Shown here: positions 25,546 to 33,285 of the stretch, one piece after another | How positions within the stretch are numbered: the stretch's first letter is position 1 | Layout: every line of letters begins with the position of its first letter | DNA from: Micromonospora pisi | GTDB lineage: Bacteria > Actinomycetota > Actinomycetes > Mycobacteriales > Micromonosporaceae | DNA length: 64,000 nucleotides | Reading direction: 5' to 3' | Assembly (NCBI RefSeq): GCF_003633685.1 | Contig: NZ_RBKT01000001.1 | Location: 3,100,001-3,164,000, forward strand | The notes under the pieces: generated by a model | Told to the model about the DNA's origin: nothing | Database searches by the model: none | The model's input: the letters and a program-made list of their open reading frames with translations, nothing else | Program-made: the position numbers and the translations under genes

Positions 25546-25857
25546 TCACTGCGGTCCGGTGATGGCAGCCTCGGCCATGAGCAGGGTCAGTTCTTGAATC
25601 AGCTCGTCCATGCTCTGGCCGGTCTGAGCGCGCACCAATGCCAGGGACAGTTCGGCGAGCAGGCAGAAGCCGCGGGCCTGGGCGCGCGGGTCACCCATCG
25701 CTTCGAGGAGCTGCTCGGCGCCGGCGAAGTCGCCGCGGTGCTTGGCAGCGACGACGCCTGCGGCCTGCTGAGCGCCGAGGAAGACCGGCCCGGTGCCCGC
25801 GCTCACGGGAGTGCCGGACCCCGCACTGTCGTCGCGCTCCGGGCCGGTGCCGGTCAC
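25546..25857 (-). CDS. small helical protein coupled to sod
   Basis: 103 residues from a GTG whose first four bases overlap the sod stop codon (GTGA). The N-terminal third is Gly/Thr-rich and flexible; the rest is helical with [32 protein letters not shown] and [16 protein letters not shown], resembling a short TPR-like pair of helices. No function is known. It overlaps the antisense tail of the truncated PP-loop frame. Confidence 0.6.
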   Translation of the reverse strand: MTGTGPERDDSAGSGTPVSAGTGPVFLGAQQAAGVVAAKHRGDFAGAEQLLEAMGDPRAQARGFCLLAELSLALVRAQTGQSMDELIQELTLLMAEAAITGPQ

Positions 25858-26483
25858 GGGGCGACGATGAGCGGGTTGCCGGCGGCGCGGGCCGCGTCGA
25901 ACCGCTTGGTCACGTCGGCCCAGTTGACCAGGTTCCACAGTCGGTCGACGTAGTCCGGGCGCACGTTCTTGTACTGCAGGTAGTAAGCGTGCTCCCAAGC
26001 GTCGAATACCAGGATGGGCGTGGAGCCCTGACCGACGTTGCCGTGATGGTCGTAGACCTGCTCGACGATCAGGCGCTGCGACAGCGGCTCCCACGCCAGG
26101 ACACCCCAGCCGGAACCCTGCACGCCCTTGGTCGCGGTGGACAGCTGGGCCGAGAACGCCTCGAACGATCCGAAATGCTCGCCGATCGCCGCGTCCAGCT
26201 CGCCGTCGGGGCGGTCGGCGCTCCCGCCGGGCCGCAGGTTGTTCCAGAAGATCGAGTGCAGCACGTGCCCGGAGAGGTTGAACGCGAGGGTCTTCTCCAG
26301 ACCGACCAGCGCCGAGTAGTCGCCCTTGTCGCGGGCCTCGGCGAGCTGATCGAGGGTGTCGTTGCTGCCCTTGACGTACGCGGCGTGGTGCTTGCTGTGG
26401 TGCAGCTCCAGGATCTGGCCGGACATGGCCGGTTCCAGGGCGCCGTAGTCGTAGGGCATGTCGGGAAGCGTGTAGATCGTCAT
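25854..26483 (-). CDS. sod: superoxide dismutase, Fe/Mn family
   Basis: 209 residues covering the whole Fe/Mn SOD fold. Metal ligands are His28 ([12 protein letters not shown]), His76 (GHVLHSIFW), Asp161 and His165 ([12 protein letters not shown]). The Gly-Gln-Gly motif ([10 protein letters not shown]) is present. It converts superoxide to oxygen and hydrogen peroxide in the cytoplasm. Metal preference cannot be decided from sequence alone. A promoter with an overlapping TTGC/GCAA dyad lies 8-35 bases upstream. The gene looks like chromosomal-type cargo placed within element genes. Confidence 0.95.
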   Translation of the reverse strand: MTIYTLPDMPYDYGALEPAMSGQILELHHSKHHAAYVKGSNDTLDQLAEARDKGDYSALVGLEKTLAFNLSGHVLHSIFWNNLRPGGSADRPDGELDAAIGEHFGSFEAFSAQLSTATKGVQGSGWGVLAWEPLSQRLIVEQVYDHHGNVGQGSTPILVFDAWEHAYYLQYKNVRPDYVDRLWNLVNWADVTKRFDAARAAGNPLIVAP

Positions 26484-26490
26484 GCTGCCC

Positions 26491-26518
26491 AGTATTCCCT
26501 ATTGCAAACTCTTGGCAA
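26491..26518 (-). promoter_or_regulatory. sod promoter with overlapping dyad
   Basis: On the minus strand TTGCCA (26518-26513) and AATACT (26496-26491), 16 bases apart, give -35 and -10 elements. The dyad TTGC-N9-GCAA (26502-26518), matching as TTGCnAAnnnnnTTnGCAA, overlaps the -35. Streptomyces sodF is repressed by the nickel-responsive Fur-family protein Nur through a TTGC/GCAA-type box; regulation here by a similar protein is inference. Confidence 0.5.
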
Positions 26519-26603
26519 CTACAGAATCTTGACTTCAAGGGCAGGAGTGTTGCGTGGCCGTGACCCACCAGCCTCAGACGGTGCGTGCGCCGTTGTTGAC
26601 ACC

Positions 26604-26650
26604 GAAGGGCGTTCCGGCCCGCGATGATCCACGCCGCCGGAACGCCCTTC
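26604..26650. terminator. 15-bp perfect inverted repeat
   Basis: GAAGGGCGTTCCGGC (26604-26618) pairs perfectly with 26636-26650 across 17 bases. It lies between the divergent sod and transglycosylase-like genes and may mark the border of the inserted sod block or insulate it from upstream transcription. Confidence 0.5.
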
Positions 26651-26711
26651 GCTACCTCACCGCAGACGGCGGTGACGCCCCGATGTGCGGACCAGGCACC
26701 GGGTAGAACCG

Positions 26712-27527
26712 GTGCGCACCTTCTACCTGGGCACGCATCGGCCCGCCTGGTTGCGGGACAGCACCGTCCCGCTGTTCGTGTCCGACACCACGCTGCGCGA
26801 CTACCGTGCCTTGCCTCGCGCCAGCACCACCTGGGCCCTGGACTCCGGGGCCTACAGCCAACTGTGGCGCCGCGGTGGCTGGCAGAACGGGCCCACCCCA
26901 CGCCAGTACGCCGGCCGGATCCGCCGCTACGTCGACGAGATCGGCCACCTCGCCTGGGCATCACCCCAAGATCACATGTGCGAGCCCGACATGCTCCACC
27001 GGACCGGTCTGACCGTTGAACGGCACATCGACCTGACCGTCGGGAACTACCTGGAACTGAAGGGCGTCGACGCGGGTTTGGCCGTGATACCCGTGGTCCA
27101 GGGGTGGCTACCGCGCGACTACGCCCGATGTGTGGCGTTGTACTCCCGTCACGGCGTGGATCTGAGCGGGGAACCTTTGGTTGGGGTGGGCTCGGTGTGC
27201 CGACGCCAAGGCACCACCGAAGCCGAACAAGTCATCGACACCCTCTGGGACCTCGGCGTACGACGCCTGCACACCTACGGGGTCAAGACGCTCGGATTAC
27301 GCCGCTTCGCCAATCGTATTGACTCCAGCGACTCTCTGGCTTGGTCGCTCGCGGCGAGGTACAGCCCGCCGTTGCCCGGCTGTACCCACCGTGGGCACTG
27401 CGGGAACTGCCGCCGGTGGGCCATGCGCTGGCGCGGCGATCTCCTCCGGTCCTTGCCGCCGACACGGCCCGGAAGCACTCCGCGCCGGAACCAACGAGCC
27501 TCCCGGCCTCCGGTAGAGACTCCGTGA
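26712..27527 (+). CDS. queuine tRNA-ribosyltransferase-like protein (DUF7221/DpdA-like)
   Basis: 271 residues. The sequence follows the TGT-like family: FYLGTHRPAWLR, WALDSGAYSQLW, DEIGHLAWASPQDHMCEP, AVIPVVQGWLPRDYARCV, LVGVGSVCRRQG, YGVKTLGLRRFA and a C-terminal zinc-like cluster CTHRGHCGNCRRWAMRW. Related enzymes exchange guanine for 7-deazaguanines in tRNA, or in DNA for DpdA. Asp in LDSGAY and PQD are candidate catalytic positions. I start at GTG 26712; an in-frame GTG at 26685 is possible. No queuosine synthesis genes are visible nearby, so the base would have to come from the host. Confidence 0.75.
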   Translation: MRTFYLGTHRPAWLRDSTVPLFVSDTTLRDYRALPRASTTWALDSGAYSQLWRRGGWQNGPTPRQYAGRIRRYVDEIGHLAWASPQDHMCEPDMLHRTGLTVERHIDLTVGNYLELKGVDAGLAVIPVVQGWLPRDYARCVALYSRHGVDLSGEPLVGVGSVCRRQGTTEAEQVIDTLWDLGVRRLHTYGVKTLGLRRFANRIDSSDSLAWSLAARYSPPLPGCTHRGHCGNCRRWAMRWRGDLLRSLPPTRPGSTPRRNQRASRPPVETP

Positions 27528-28230
27528 CCATCTGAACCACCCGAATCTACGGTCAGGTGGCGACGGTGGATCGCGGCGTGCTCGGTACGGCTGCCGGAGC
27601 GAGCCGCCGGTACATGGCCGCCTCATCCGGTCGGCGGGTTGTCGCCCTGTCCGGTGACTCGTACGGTTACGGAACCGCTGGTCAGGGTGGCTTTCCCCCG
27701 TGGTCACCCTGACCACCCATACCCCTGGCGCCCACTGGCATGGGTGGGACTGCGCAAAGCCTCGCCGATCACGACGCAGCGGCGTTACTCGATCTACAGG
27801 GACGTGGCAAGTGCACGACTCCGGGCACTGAGGCAGCAGCCGGAGCGCTTGGCGCCTGTGACCGCTTGAGTCATGGTGCGTCGCCCCCAACGACGCCCCA
27901 TCGTGTGTCTTCCTCTGTCGCGAGTGGCGAACCGATCGTGGCCGCGCGGTGCCGCGCTGTCCTTCCCGCGCGTTCTACCGTCCCGGCCCTTGCCCGGCAA
28001 GGGCGCTTCCGTCCACACCGGTCACCGACATACCTGTCGCTGGCCCGGCGTTGACGCGGGTGACCGGTGCCGGCCGGGCCCCTTGCCTGCCTGCGGGCAC
28101 CCGGGCCGGTACGCAGCGGGAGTCAGCGCGACCCCGGCGGCTTCACCGTCGTCGGGTTCGCGGTCGTGCGACTCCCGAAGAGGTGTCCCATGCGACCTGC
28201 CCTTTCCCCGTTTCCCCTGGTGGGTGCCCG
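27528..28230. other. 703-base non-coding stretch with hairpin
   Basis: No convincing gene. A hairpin GGTCAGGGTG/CACCCTGACC (27680-27689 and 27705-27714) may end the transglycosylase-like transcript. A 76-codon open frame ending at 27869 has a protein-like tail but no ribosome site. The pyrimidine-rich 50 bases before 28231 form the leader of the next gene. Confidence 0.4.
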
Positions 28231-28737
28231 ATGAGTGCCTTCGAGGTTCCCAACGTGCACATCGATGCCCTGCTCACCGCCGGCCTTCGCTTCGCCGAAA
28301 CGGGCTACCCGCTGTCCTGGTACTGGCCGAGCCCAACCGCAGCCTCGGATCCGGGGAACTGGACTTCCTCCGAGTTGCAGCTGGAGTCCTCGCAGCGCCG
28401 CCGCTCCCTGAGCTTGCAGACCGCGGGTCGGGTCGGGGCGATGTTGTTGGCGGAGAACCGGGCCAGCGTCAATCACCGGTACGCCGAGGACGAGATCGAG
28501 GAGCCGTACCTGTTCACCTGGCTTCCGGGGACTCCGGACCCGATCGTGGTCCTCAAGGCGCTGGCGTGTTACGAGTACCAGTCGTGTGAGCACCCGGGTT
28601 GGCGCGGTAGTGAGGCGTACCAGTTTTGCGACGCGCTTCGCTTGCAGGCCATCGGCCGTCTGCCCCGGTATTCCGACGCCCCGTGGATCATCGATGACGC
28701 CGATGTGTTCCTGACGGCCAGGGCCCGCGACCGCTGA
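28231..28737 (+). CDS. hypothetical protein
   Basis: 168 residues: acidic and aromatic, with ALLTAGLRFAETGYPLSWYWP, TAGRVGAMLLAENRASVNHRY and FTWLPGTPDPIVVLKALACYEYQSCEHPGW. Long insert-free frame with element-like codon use; weak GGTGGG ribosome site. It is the first of a series of element genes with long structured leaders. Function unknown. Confidence 0.65.
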   Translation: MSAFEVPNVHIDALLTAGLRFAETGYPLSWYWPSPTAASDPGNWTSSELQLESSQRRRSLSLQTAGRVGAMLLAENRASVNHRYAEDEIEEPYLFTWLPGTPDPIVVLKALACYEYQSCEHPGWRGSEAYQFCDALRLQAIGRLPRYSDAPWIIDDADVFLTARARDR

Positions 28738-28810
28738 GTCCCGCTCCCCGACGGAAACCGCCGAACCCCACGCGCTGGTGCGCGCCTTCCTGTTGCTCGA
28801 CCGGCCTCGC

Positions 28811-28834
28811 CACTGGCGCGTCGACGCGCCAGTG
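28811..28834. repeat. 24-bp perfect palindrome
   Basis: CACTGGCGCG (28811-28820), TCGA, then CGCGCCAGTG (28825-28834) form a perfect palindrome 74 bases after the previous stop codon. It may be a terminator stem or a protein-binding site. Confidence 0.5.
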
Positions 28835-28969
28835 CGGGCAATGACCCCGCCTGGTTCGCCACGACATCCTCACCGCGGCGGCCGCCGATCCGGGCAGAGC
28901 ACTTCGCGGTTCGCTGGCGGCTTCTCGTCGCTTCTTCCTTTCCCCTCCGACCGGACGGAGTTCCTCACC

Positions 28970-29908
28970 ATGCCCGAGAACCGATTCCCGTTCCAGATGC
29001 GGACCCCCGAGGATTTGCTCGGGTTGGTGCCGTATCTGCTTGGCTACCACCCGGCGGACAGCCTGGTGGTGCTGTTTGTCCAGGCCGACCACGAGATCCG
29101 GGTAGCCGCCCGTCACGATCTGCCCCTGCCTGCCATCCACGTCACGGACACGGTCCGTGCCGTCGCCGCTCGGGAGAATTCCCAGTCTCTGATCGTCATC
29201 GGTTACGGTCCGCTGAGCGAGACCGGCTCGATCGCCGCCATCGCCGCCGACCTGGCACGTCACCTGCCCGTGATGGAGGCGTTCCTGGTCACCGTCGGGC
29301 ACTACTTCTGCCTCGGGTGCCCCTGTGGCGCCTCGGGTGGGGTGGTGTTCGACCCGACGGCGACCGCGACCGCCGCGCGGGCCGCGTTCCACGGCATCGT
29401 CGCCCTACCTGGCCGGTCCGACCTGCTCGCGCTCGCCAAACCCGACCCGGTGGAGCAAGCCGCGGTCGGTGCGGAGATCGCCGCCATCCGCAGCAGGGGC
29501 TACCCGGAGCCGGCGAAGCTGTCCTTCTACATGGATGTGGCCGGCGACGGGGTTCGGCTCACCACCGCGCAGGTCGCCGAGCTGGGTGTGCTGCTGCACG
29601 ACAAGCGGCTACGCGCACGGGCGTGGAAGGCCACGTCGGGGCGGATGTGGCAGCGCGATCTGTGGCTCGACATGACCCGCCGGATGCCCGACGCCTACGT
29701 CACCGGGCCGGGGAGCCTGGCCGCGTGGTGTGCGTGGATGCGCGGCGAGGAGGCGATCGCCCACGCGGCGGTTCGCCGTGTCCTGACGGTCAACCCTGTA
29801 GACCGGCTGACTTTGCTCATCGCCGCGGCGCTCCATGCGCACATCCCCGGCTTCACCGTCGGCGCGTGGCCACCCGCCACGACCTTAACCAGCGGGGAGC
29901 GGGAATGA
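28970..29908 (+). CDS. DUF4192 family protein
   Basis: 312 residues with the DUF4192 opening (RTPEDLLGLVPYLLGYHPADSLVVLFV, residues 10-37) and the later blocks LIVIGYGPL and VEAFLVTVGHYFCLGCPC. This actinobacterial family is common on chromosomes and mobile elements; function is unknown. Its stop overlaps the next start by ATGA, so the two are translationally coupled. Confidence 0.85.
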   Translation: MPENRFPFQMRTPEDLLGLVPYLLGYHPADSLVVLFVQADHEIRVAARHDLPLPAIHVTDTVRAVAARENSQSLIVIGYGPLSETGSIAAIAADLARHLPVMEAFLVTVGHYFCLGCPCGASGGVVFDPTATATAARAAFHGIVALPGRSDLLALAKPDPVEQAAVGAEIAAIRSRGYPEPAKLSFYMDVAGDGVRLTTAQVAELGVLLHDKRLRARAWKATSGRMWQRDLWLDMTRRMPDAYVTGPGSLAAWCAWMRGEEAIAHAAVRRVLTVNPVDRLTLLIAAALHAHIPGFTVGAWPPATTLTSGERE

Positions 29909-31059
29909 GCACCGTGCTGGTCGTCACCGGCGACCCGAGCATTCGCGAGCACCTGCACGCCTACGCCGATCGGGTGGGCGTGCACCTCACCGACCACACC
30001 ACCGTCACCGCCGCGAAAACGCACTGGGCGGGCGCGAACCTGGTCCTGCTCGGCGCCGATCTGCTCAGCACACAGAAACTCGCGTCGATGCCCACCACCC
30101 CCGAACTGATCATCGTGTCTGCGGACCGTAGCGACTTCTCACCCTTTTCAGCGGCGGCTGGCATCGGTGCCGCGTACGTGGCTGTCGTCCCGGACGCGGA
30201 CCGGTGGCTGACCGAGCAGTTGCGGCGCGCGGGCGGTGATGCGGTCGATCGGCTGCGTGCGGCCGGTTTTCGGATCGGGTTCGCCCACCGCGTTGCCGCC
30301 GCCGACACCGGGTGCCTCCTCAGCTATGACCTGTCGGACCAGCGGTATGACGATGAGCAGGCGCTGTATGTGTCGTTGGAGAAGGTGGCCCGGGGTGACT
30401 GCCGGGCCGGGCAGTCGACCACCGTCGACCGCAGCAACTACCGGTCGCTGCACCGGGCACACCCCGGCCTGTGGACGGACCTGGTGTTCAGCAACGTCAC
30501 CGCCCTGGGCGCGTTCGTCGCCGACCTTCCGCCCGAGGTCGTCGACGTGCTGTGCTGGTTGAAGGAGTCGTATCCGCTGTTCGACGAACACGACCACTCC
30601 GCGCTGGAGGACGAGGACATCGACGCCTCGTGGGAGCAGTGGGTTTCCGCTGACGTCTTCGCTATGTTGGGCGAGCGGGCGCAGGAGGTGTGGTCCGCGC
30701 TCGACGCCGTCACCGTGCGGCGGTTGTGGTGGGACACCGTGACCGGGTTGGGCTACCGGCCCGAGCACAACGGACTCCACGTCACGTGGGACTACACCCG
30801 TTTGGTGCCGGCGTTCGCCGCCCGGCTGATGGCGGAATTCCGGCGCGGCTGGCGGCATGACGACCGCTACCAGATCGTGCCCGGCTACCGCGGATGGCGG
30901 GCCTATGAACCGGTATACGCCGTGTTCACCGCCGACGAGCAGGAGCTGATCGGCATCGGCTTCACCCGCTTCCAAGCCCAGGTCCACGCCTGGCAGCACC
31001 AGACCGCACGCCGCAGCGAACTCCTCTCGGAAGGAGAAATCACGTGCGTCGTGTCCTGA
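29905..31059 (+). CDS. receiver-like/Ssd-type N-terminus fused to unknown domain
   Basis: 384 residues. Residues 1-110 resemble the degenerate receiver-like domain of CpaE/Ssd septum-site proteins (VLVVTGDPSIREHLHAYADRVGV, NLVLLGADLL, ELIIVSADRSD). The MinD-like ATPase that follows in those proteins is absent; there is instead an unrecognised 270-residue domain with VDVLCWLKESYPLFDEHDHSALED, LWWDTVTGLGYRPEHNGLHVTWDYTRLVPAFAARL and ELIGIGFTRFQAQVHAWQHQ. The family assignment of the N-terminus is moderate. It overlaps the preceding DUF4192 gene by four bases and the following gene by 16. Confidence 0.6.
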   Translation: MSTVLVVTGDPSIREHLHAYADRVGVHLTDHTTVTAAKTHWAGANLVLLGADLLSTQKLASMPTTPELIIVSADRSDFSPFSAAAGIGAAYVAVVPDADRWLTEQLRRAGGDAVDRLRAAGFRIGFAHRVAAADTGCLLSYDLSDQRYDDEQALYVSLEKVARGDCRAGQSTTVDRSNYRSLHRAHPGLWTDLVFSNVTALGAFVADLPPEVVDVLCWLKESYPLFDEHDHSALEDEDIDASWEQWVSADVFAMLGERAQEVWSALDAVTVRRLWWDTVTGLGYRPEHNGLHVTWDYTRLVPAFAARLMAEFRRGWRHDDRYQIVPGYRGWRAYEPVYAVFTADEQELIGIGFTRFQAQVHAWQHQTARRSELLSEGEITCVVS

Positions 31060-31448
31060 AGGAATCCGTGATCCGCCTACCGATCACCCTCCACCGCGCC
31101 GCCACCCGCGCCGCTCCCTGGCACGTCGACCTCCAACTCGATGACCACACCGGATTCAACCCGTTCACCTGCGAAGCACTAACCGAGGCCGACGCCAGAC
31201 GCGACCTCACCCACCTGGTCGCCGGGACCCTGTCTCGCGTTAAGCAGGGACCGGTCGTCGTCATCGGCGGCGAGGGCCAGTATGCCGACTCCGTTCACAT
31301 CATCAACCCCGAACCCGGCGGCTGGGCCATACACGTCATTCGTCAAGGGCGCCGCACCACCATCTGGCGAGGGGATTTCACCCGCTCGGACGCCCTCCAG
31401 CAGGTGCTCGACAACGTCGGCGGGGAACCGAGCGTCATCTCGCTCTGA
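31044..31448 (+). CDS. hypothetical protein
   Basis: 134 residues from a GTG with AAGGAGA upstream, overlapping the previous gene. The pattern PWHVDLQLDDHTGFNPFTC, QGPVVVIGGEGQYADSVHIIN and GWAIHVIRQGRRTTIWRGDF suggests a compact beta-rich domain. It is probably co-expressed with DUF4192 and the receiver-like protein. Function unknown. Confidence 0.65.
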   Translation: MRRVLKESVIRLPITLHRAATRAAPWHVDLQLDDHTGFNPFTCEALTEADARRDLTHLVAGTLSRVKQGPVVVIGGEGQYADSVHIINPEPGGWAIHVIRQGRRTTIWRGDFTRSDALQQVLDNVGGEPSVISL

Positions 31449-31854
31449 CGACCGCCGCTCGGTCCTTACCTCAACCGTGCTCCGGCTGACGCCAACAGCA
31501 CATCACCCTGCTCCCGGTCGGGACTTGCCGGGCTCCGGCCGTCCCCGGGGTGCTGGGTGCGAGGACCGACGCTCCCGCCGCCGCTGGCCGCCGTCAAGCC
31601 CCGCCCACGCCGGGGCGGGAGAGGATCCCGGCCTGCCGGCCGCGATCTTCTCCCGCCTGATTCCGGCTCGTCGGGGCTGTGACGTCGTCGGCGCGACCGG
31701 CGGGTAGCTGTCCTCGTGCCCCAGCCCCCACCGGGGGACGCCGGGCACACCGCCGCCCGTCTCGACGCGCGCCGTGGCCTCTCGACCAGGCCACGTTCCG
31801 CCACGAGGCCGGGCGGTCTCTCTCTTCCCCTCATTGTCGTAAGGAGTGCCTTCT
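31449..31854. other. 406-base structured leader region
   Basis: No gene. GC-rich inverted segments (for example CCCCGCC/GGGGCGGG near 31602-31621) could terminate the upstream operon or structure the DUF932 leader. The last 40 bases are pyrimidine-rich and end in AAGGAG, resembling the leader of the ParB-like gene at 33286. Confidence 0.4.
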
Positions 31855-32991
31855 GTGTCTCCGATGATTACTGTTCCGGCCAACCGGAACGTGGAACTCG
31901 ACCAGCTCCGCCGTATGCTCGCCGACCAGTCCACCCGGGTGGTGGATGTGAAGGCCGGGGCCGGGCGGATGCGCGCGGTCGGCGGGAATCTGGTCCTCGA
32001 CGGTACCGAGCCGCAACTCGGCCCGGACGGGGTGACGATGACCGCTGGCACGTACACCCCGAACGATGTGGCCAACACCGGCCTGGCCGACAAGCTCGGT
32101 ATCCCCGTCGCTTACCTGCGGCGGTTGGCTGCCGAGCACCCGGATCTGTGGGACGACAACGTCAACGGGTGGTTGGAACGCGACCACCGCACCTTCCTGG
32201 TCCGCTGCCTGCGCGGCAACACCGGCGGCGGTGTCGCCCGGGCGGTGCTGTCGGACCGGTACGCCCGCATCGACAACCTCGACGTCCTCTTCGCCGCCCT
32301 CGACGGGATCCGCCAAGCCGGTGTCCACGTCCGGTTCGCCGGTTGCGACCTGACCGACCGGCGCATGTATCTGCGGGTCTACTCACCGCAGGTGCAGGTG
32401 GCCGCGCCCCGGCTGCTGTCCCGCTACCGGTCGCCGTTCGACGGTAGGGCCGGTGCCGACCTGCCGATCGTGTCGGCCGGATTCCTGATCCGCAACTCCG
32501 AGACCGGCTGCGGGGCGTTCTCCATCTCGCCGTGGGTGCGGTTCGAGGTCTGCCGCAACGGCATGACGCTGCGCCGCGACGCCCTGCGTCGGGCGCACAT
32601 CGGGTCGCGGATGACGGCTGACGATGGGGTGGTCGCCGCGTCGGAGGCGACGACTCGAAAGACCCTGGAATTGATCACGTCGCGGACCACGGACGCGGTG
32701 ACCGCGTTCCTCGACGCGGACTACATCGCGCAGGCGTTGCGGGAGTTGGAAGCCGCAGCGGGCACTCCGATCACTGACCCGAACACCACGCTGAAGGTGG
32801 TCGGACAGCAGTTGCGGTACACCGAGGAGCAGCAGCAGGCCATCCTCGCGCACTTCATCGCCGGCGCGGACCTGTCCGCCGGCGGCGTCATGCACGCCGT
32901 CACGTCGGTCGCGCAGACCCTGACCGACGCCGACGCGGCCCACGAACTGGAATCCACCGCCATCCAGGCGCTGCACCTCGCCGCCGCCTGA
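31855..32991 (+). CDS. DUF932 phage/plasmid-like protein
   Basis: 378 residues. It has the DUF932 layout: YTPNDVANTGLADKLGIPVAYLRRLAAEHPDLWDDNVNGWL, AVLSDRYARIDNLDVLFAAL, a central VSAGFLIRNSETGCGAFSISPWVRFEVCRNGM and a helical end. Members are common on plasmids and phages, sometimes near antirestriction genes, without known biochemical role. I choose GTG 31855 (AAGGAG eight bases upstream) over an in-frame GTG at 31846 that overlaps the ribosome site. Confidence 0.85.
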   Translation: MSPMITVPANRNVELDQLRRMLADQSTRVVDVKAGAGRMRAVGGNLVLDGTEPQLGPDGVTMTAGTYTPNDVANTGLADKLGIPVAYLRRLAAEHPDLWDDNVNGWLERDHRTFLVRCLRGNTGGGVARAVLSDRYARIDNLDVLFAALDGIRQAGVHVRFAGCDLTDRRMYLRVYSPQVQVAAPRLLSRYRSPFDGRAGADLPIVSAGFLIRNSETGCGAFSISPWVRFEVCRNGMTLRRDALRRAHIGSRMTADDGVVAASEATTRKTLELITSRTTDAVTAFLDADYIAQALRELEAAAGTPITDPNTTLKVVGQQLRYTEEQQQAILAHFIAGADLSAGGVMHAVTSVAQTLTDADAAHELESTAIQALHLAAA

Positions 32992-33099
32992 CCGTCGCTG
33001 ACCTGTTCAGTCACCGCGAAGCCCTGGGTTCGCCCCTCTCCTGCGGCGGTATGCCGGGGTGCGGTTGCTGGCCCTCGATCCTGGCCGACCGCGGCTGGC

Positions 33100-33167
33100 C
33101 CCGCAAGGCCCACCCCGTCCCAACCGTGCCCGGCTGCGTGGACGCGGCCGGGGGTGGGTCTTGCGGG
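33100..33167 (+). ncRNA. long hairpin in leader of ParB-like gene
   Basis: A 17-base arm (33100-33116, beginning CCCGCAAGG) pairs with 33151-33167 with one G-U wobble; an inner stem CCCGGC/GCCGGG lies in the loop. It sits 109 bases after the DUF932 stop and 119 before the ParB-like start. It lacks a T-run, so it may be a structured leader or an RNA-processing site instead of a simple terminator. Assignment as RNA structure is inference. Confidence 0.4.
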
Positions 33168-33285
33168 TCCGCGCCGATCGGTCGGCCTTCACGGATCGGG
33201 CCAGCACCGCTCACCCGGCCACCCCGCCGGCCAATGCGCGGCCTTCTCCCTATCTCCGTTCCCCCTCATCTTGGAAGGACCCTCT

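Noticed and set aside
25123-25953. A 276-residue PP-loop protein
   Set aside because: From about 25540 the frame is antisense to the small gene and sod on the minus strand; the real similarity ends before that.
25546-26964. A 472-residue minus-strand frame
   Set aside because: It reads through sod in the wrong frame; only its last 103 codons match a separate small gene coupled to sod.
27639-28054. Short open frames in the 700-base gap
   Set aside because: No ribosome sites, no family similarity and mutually overlapping frames.
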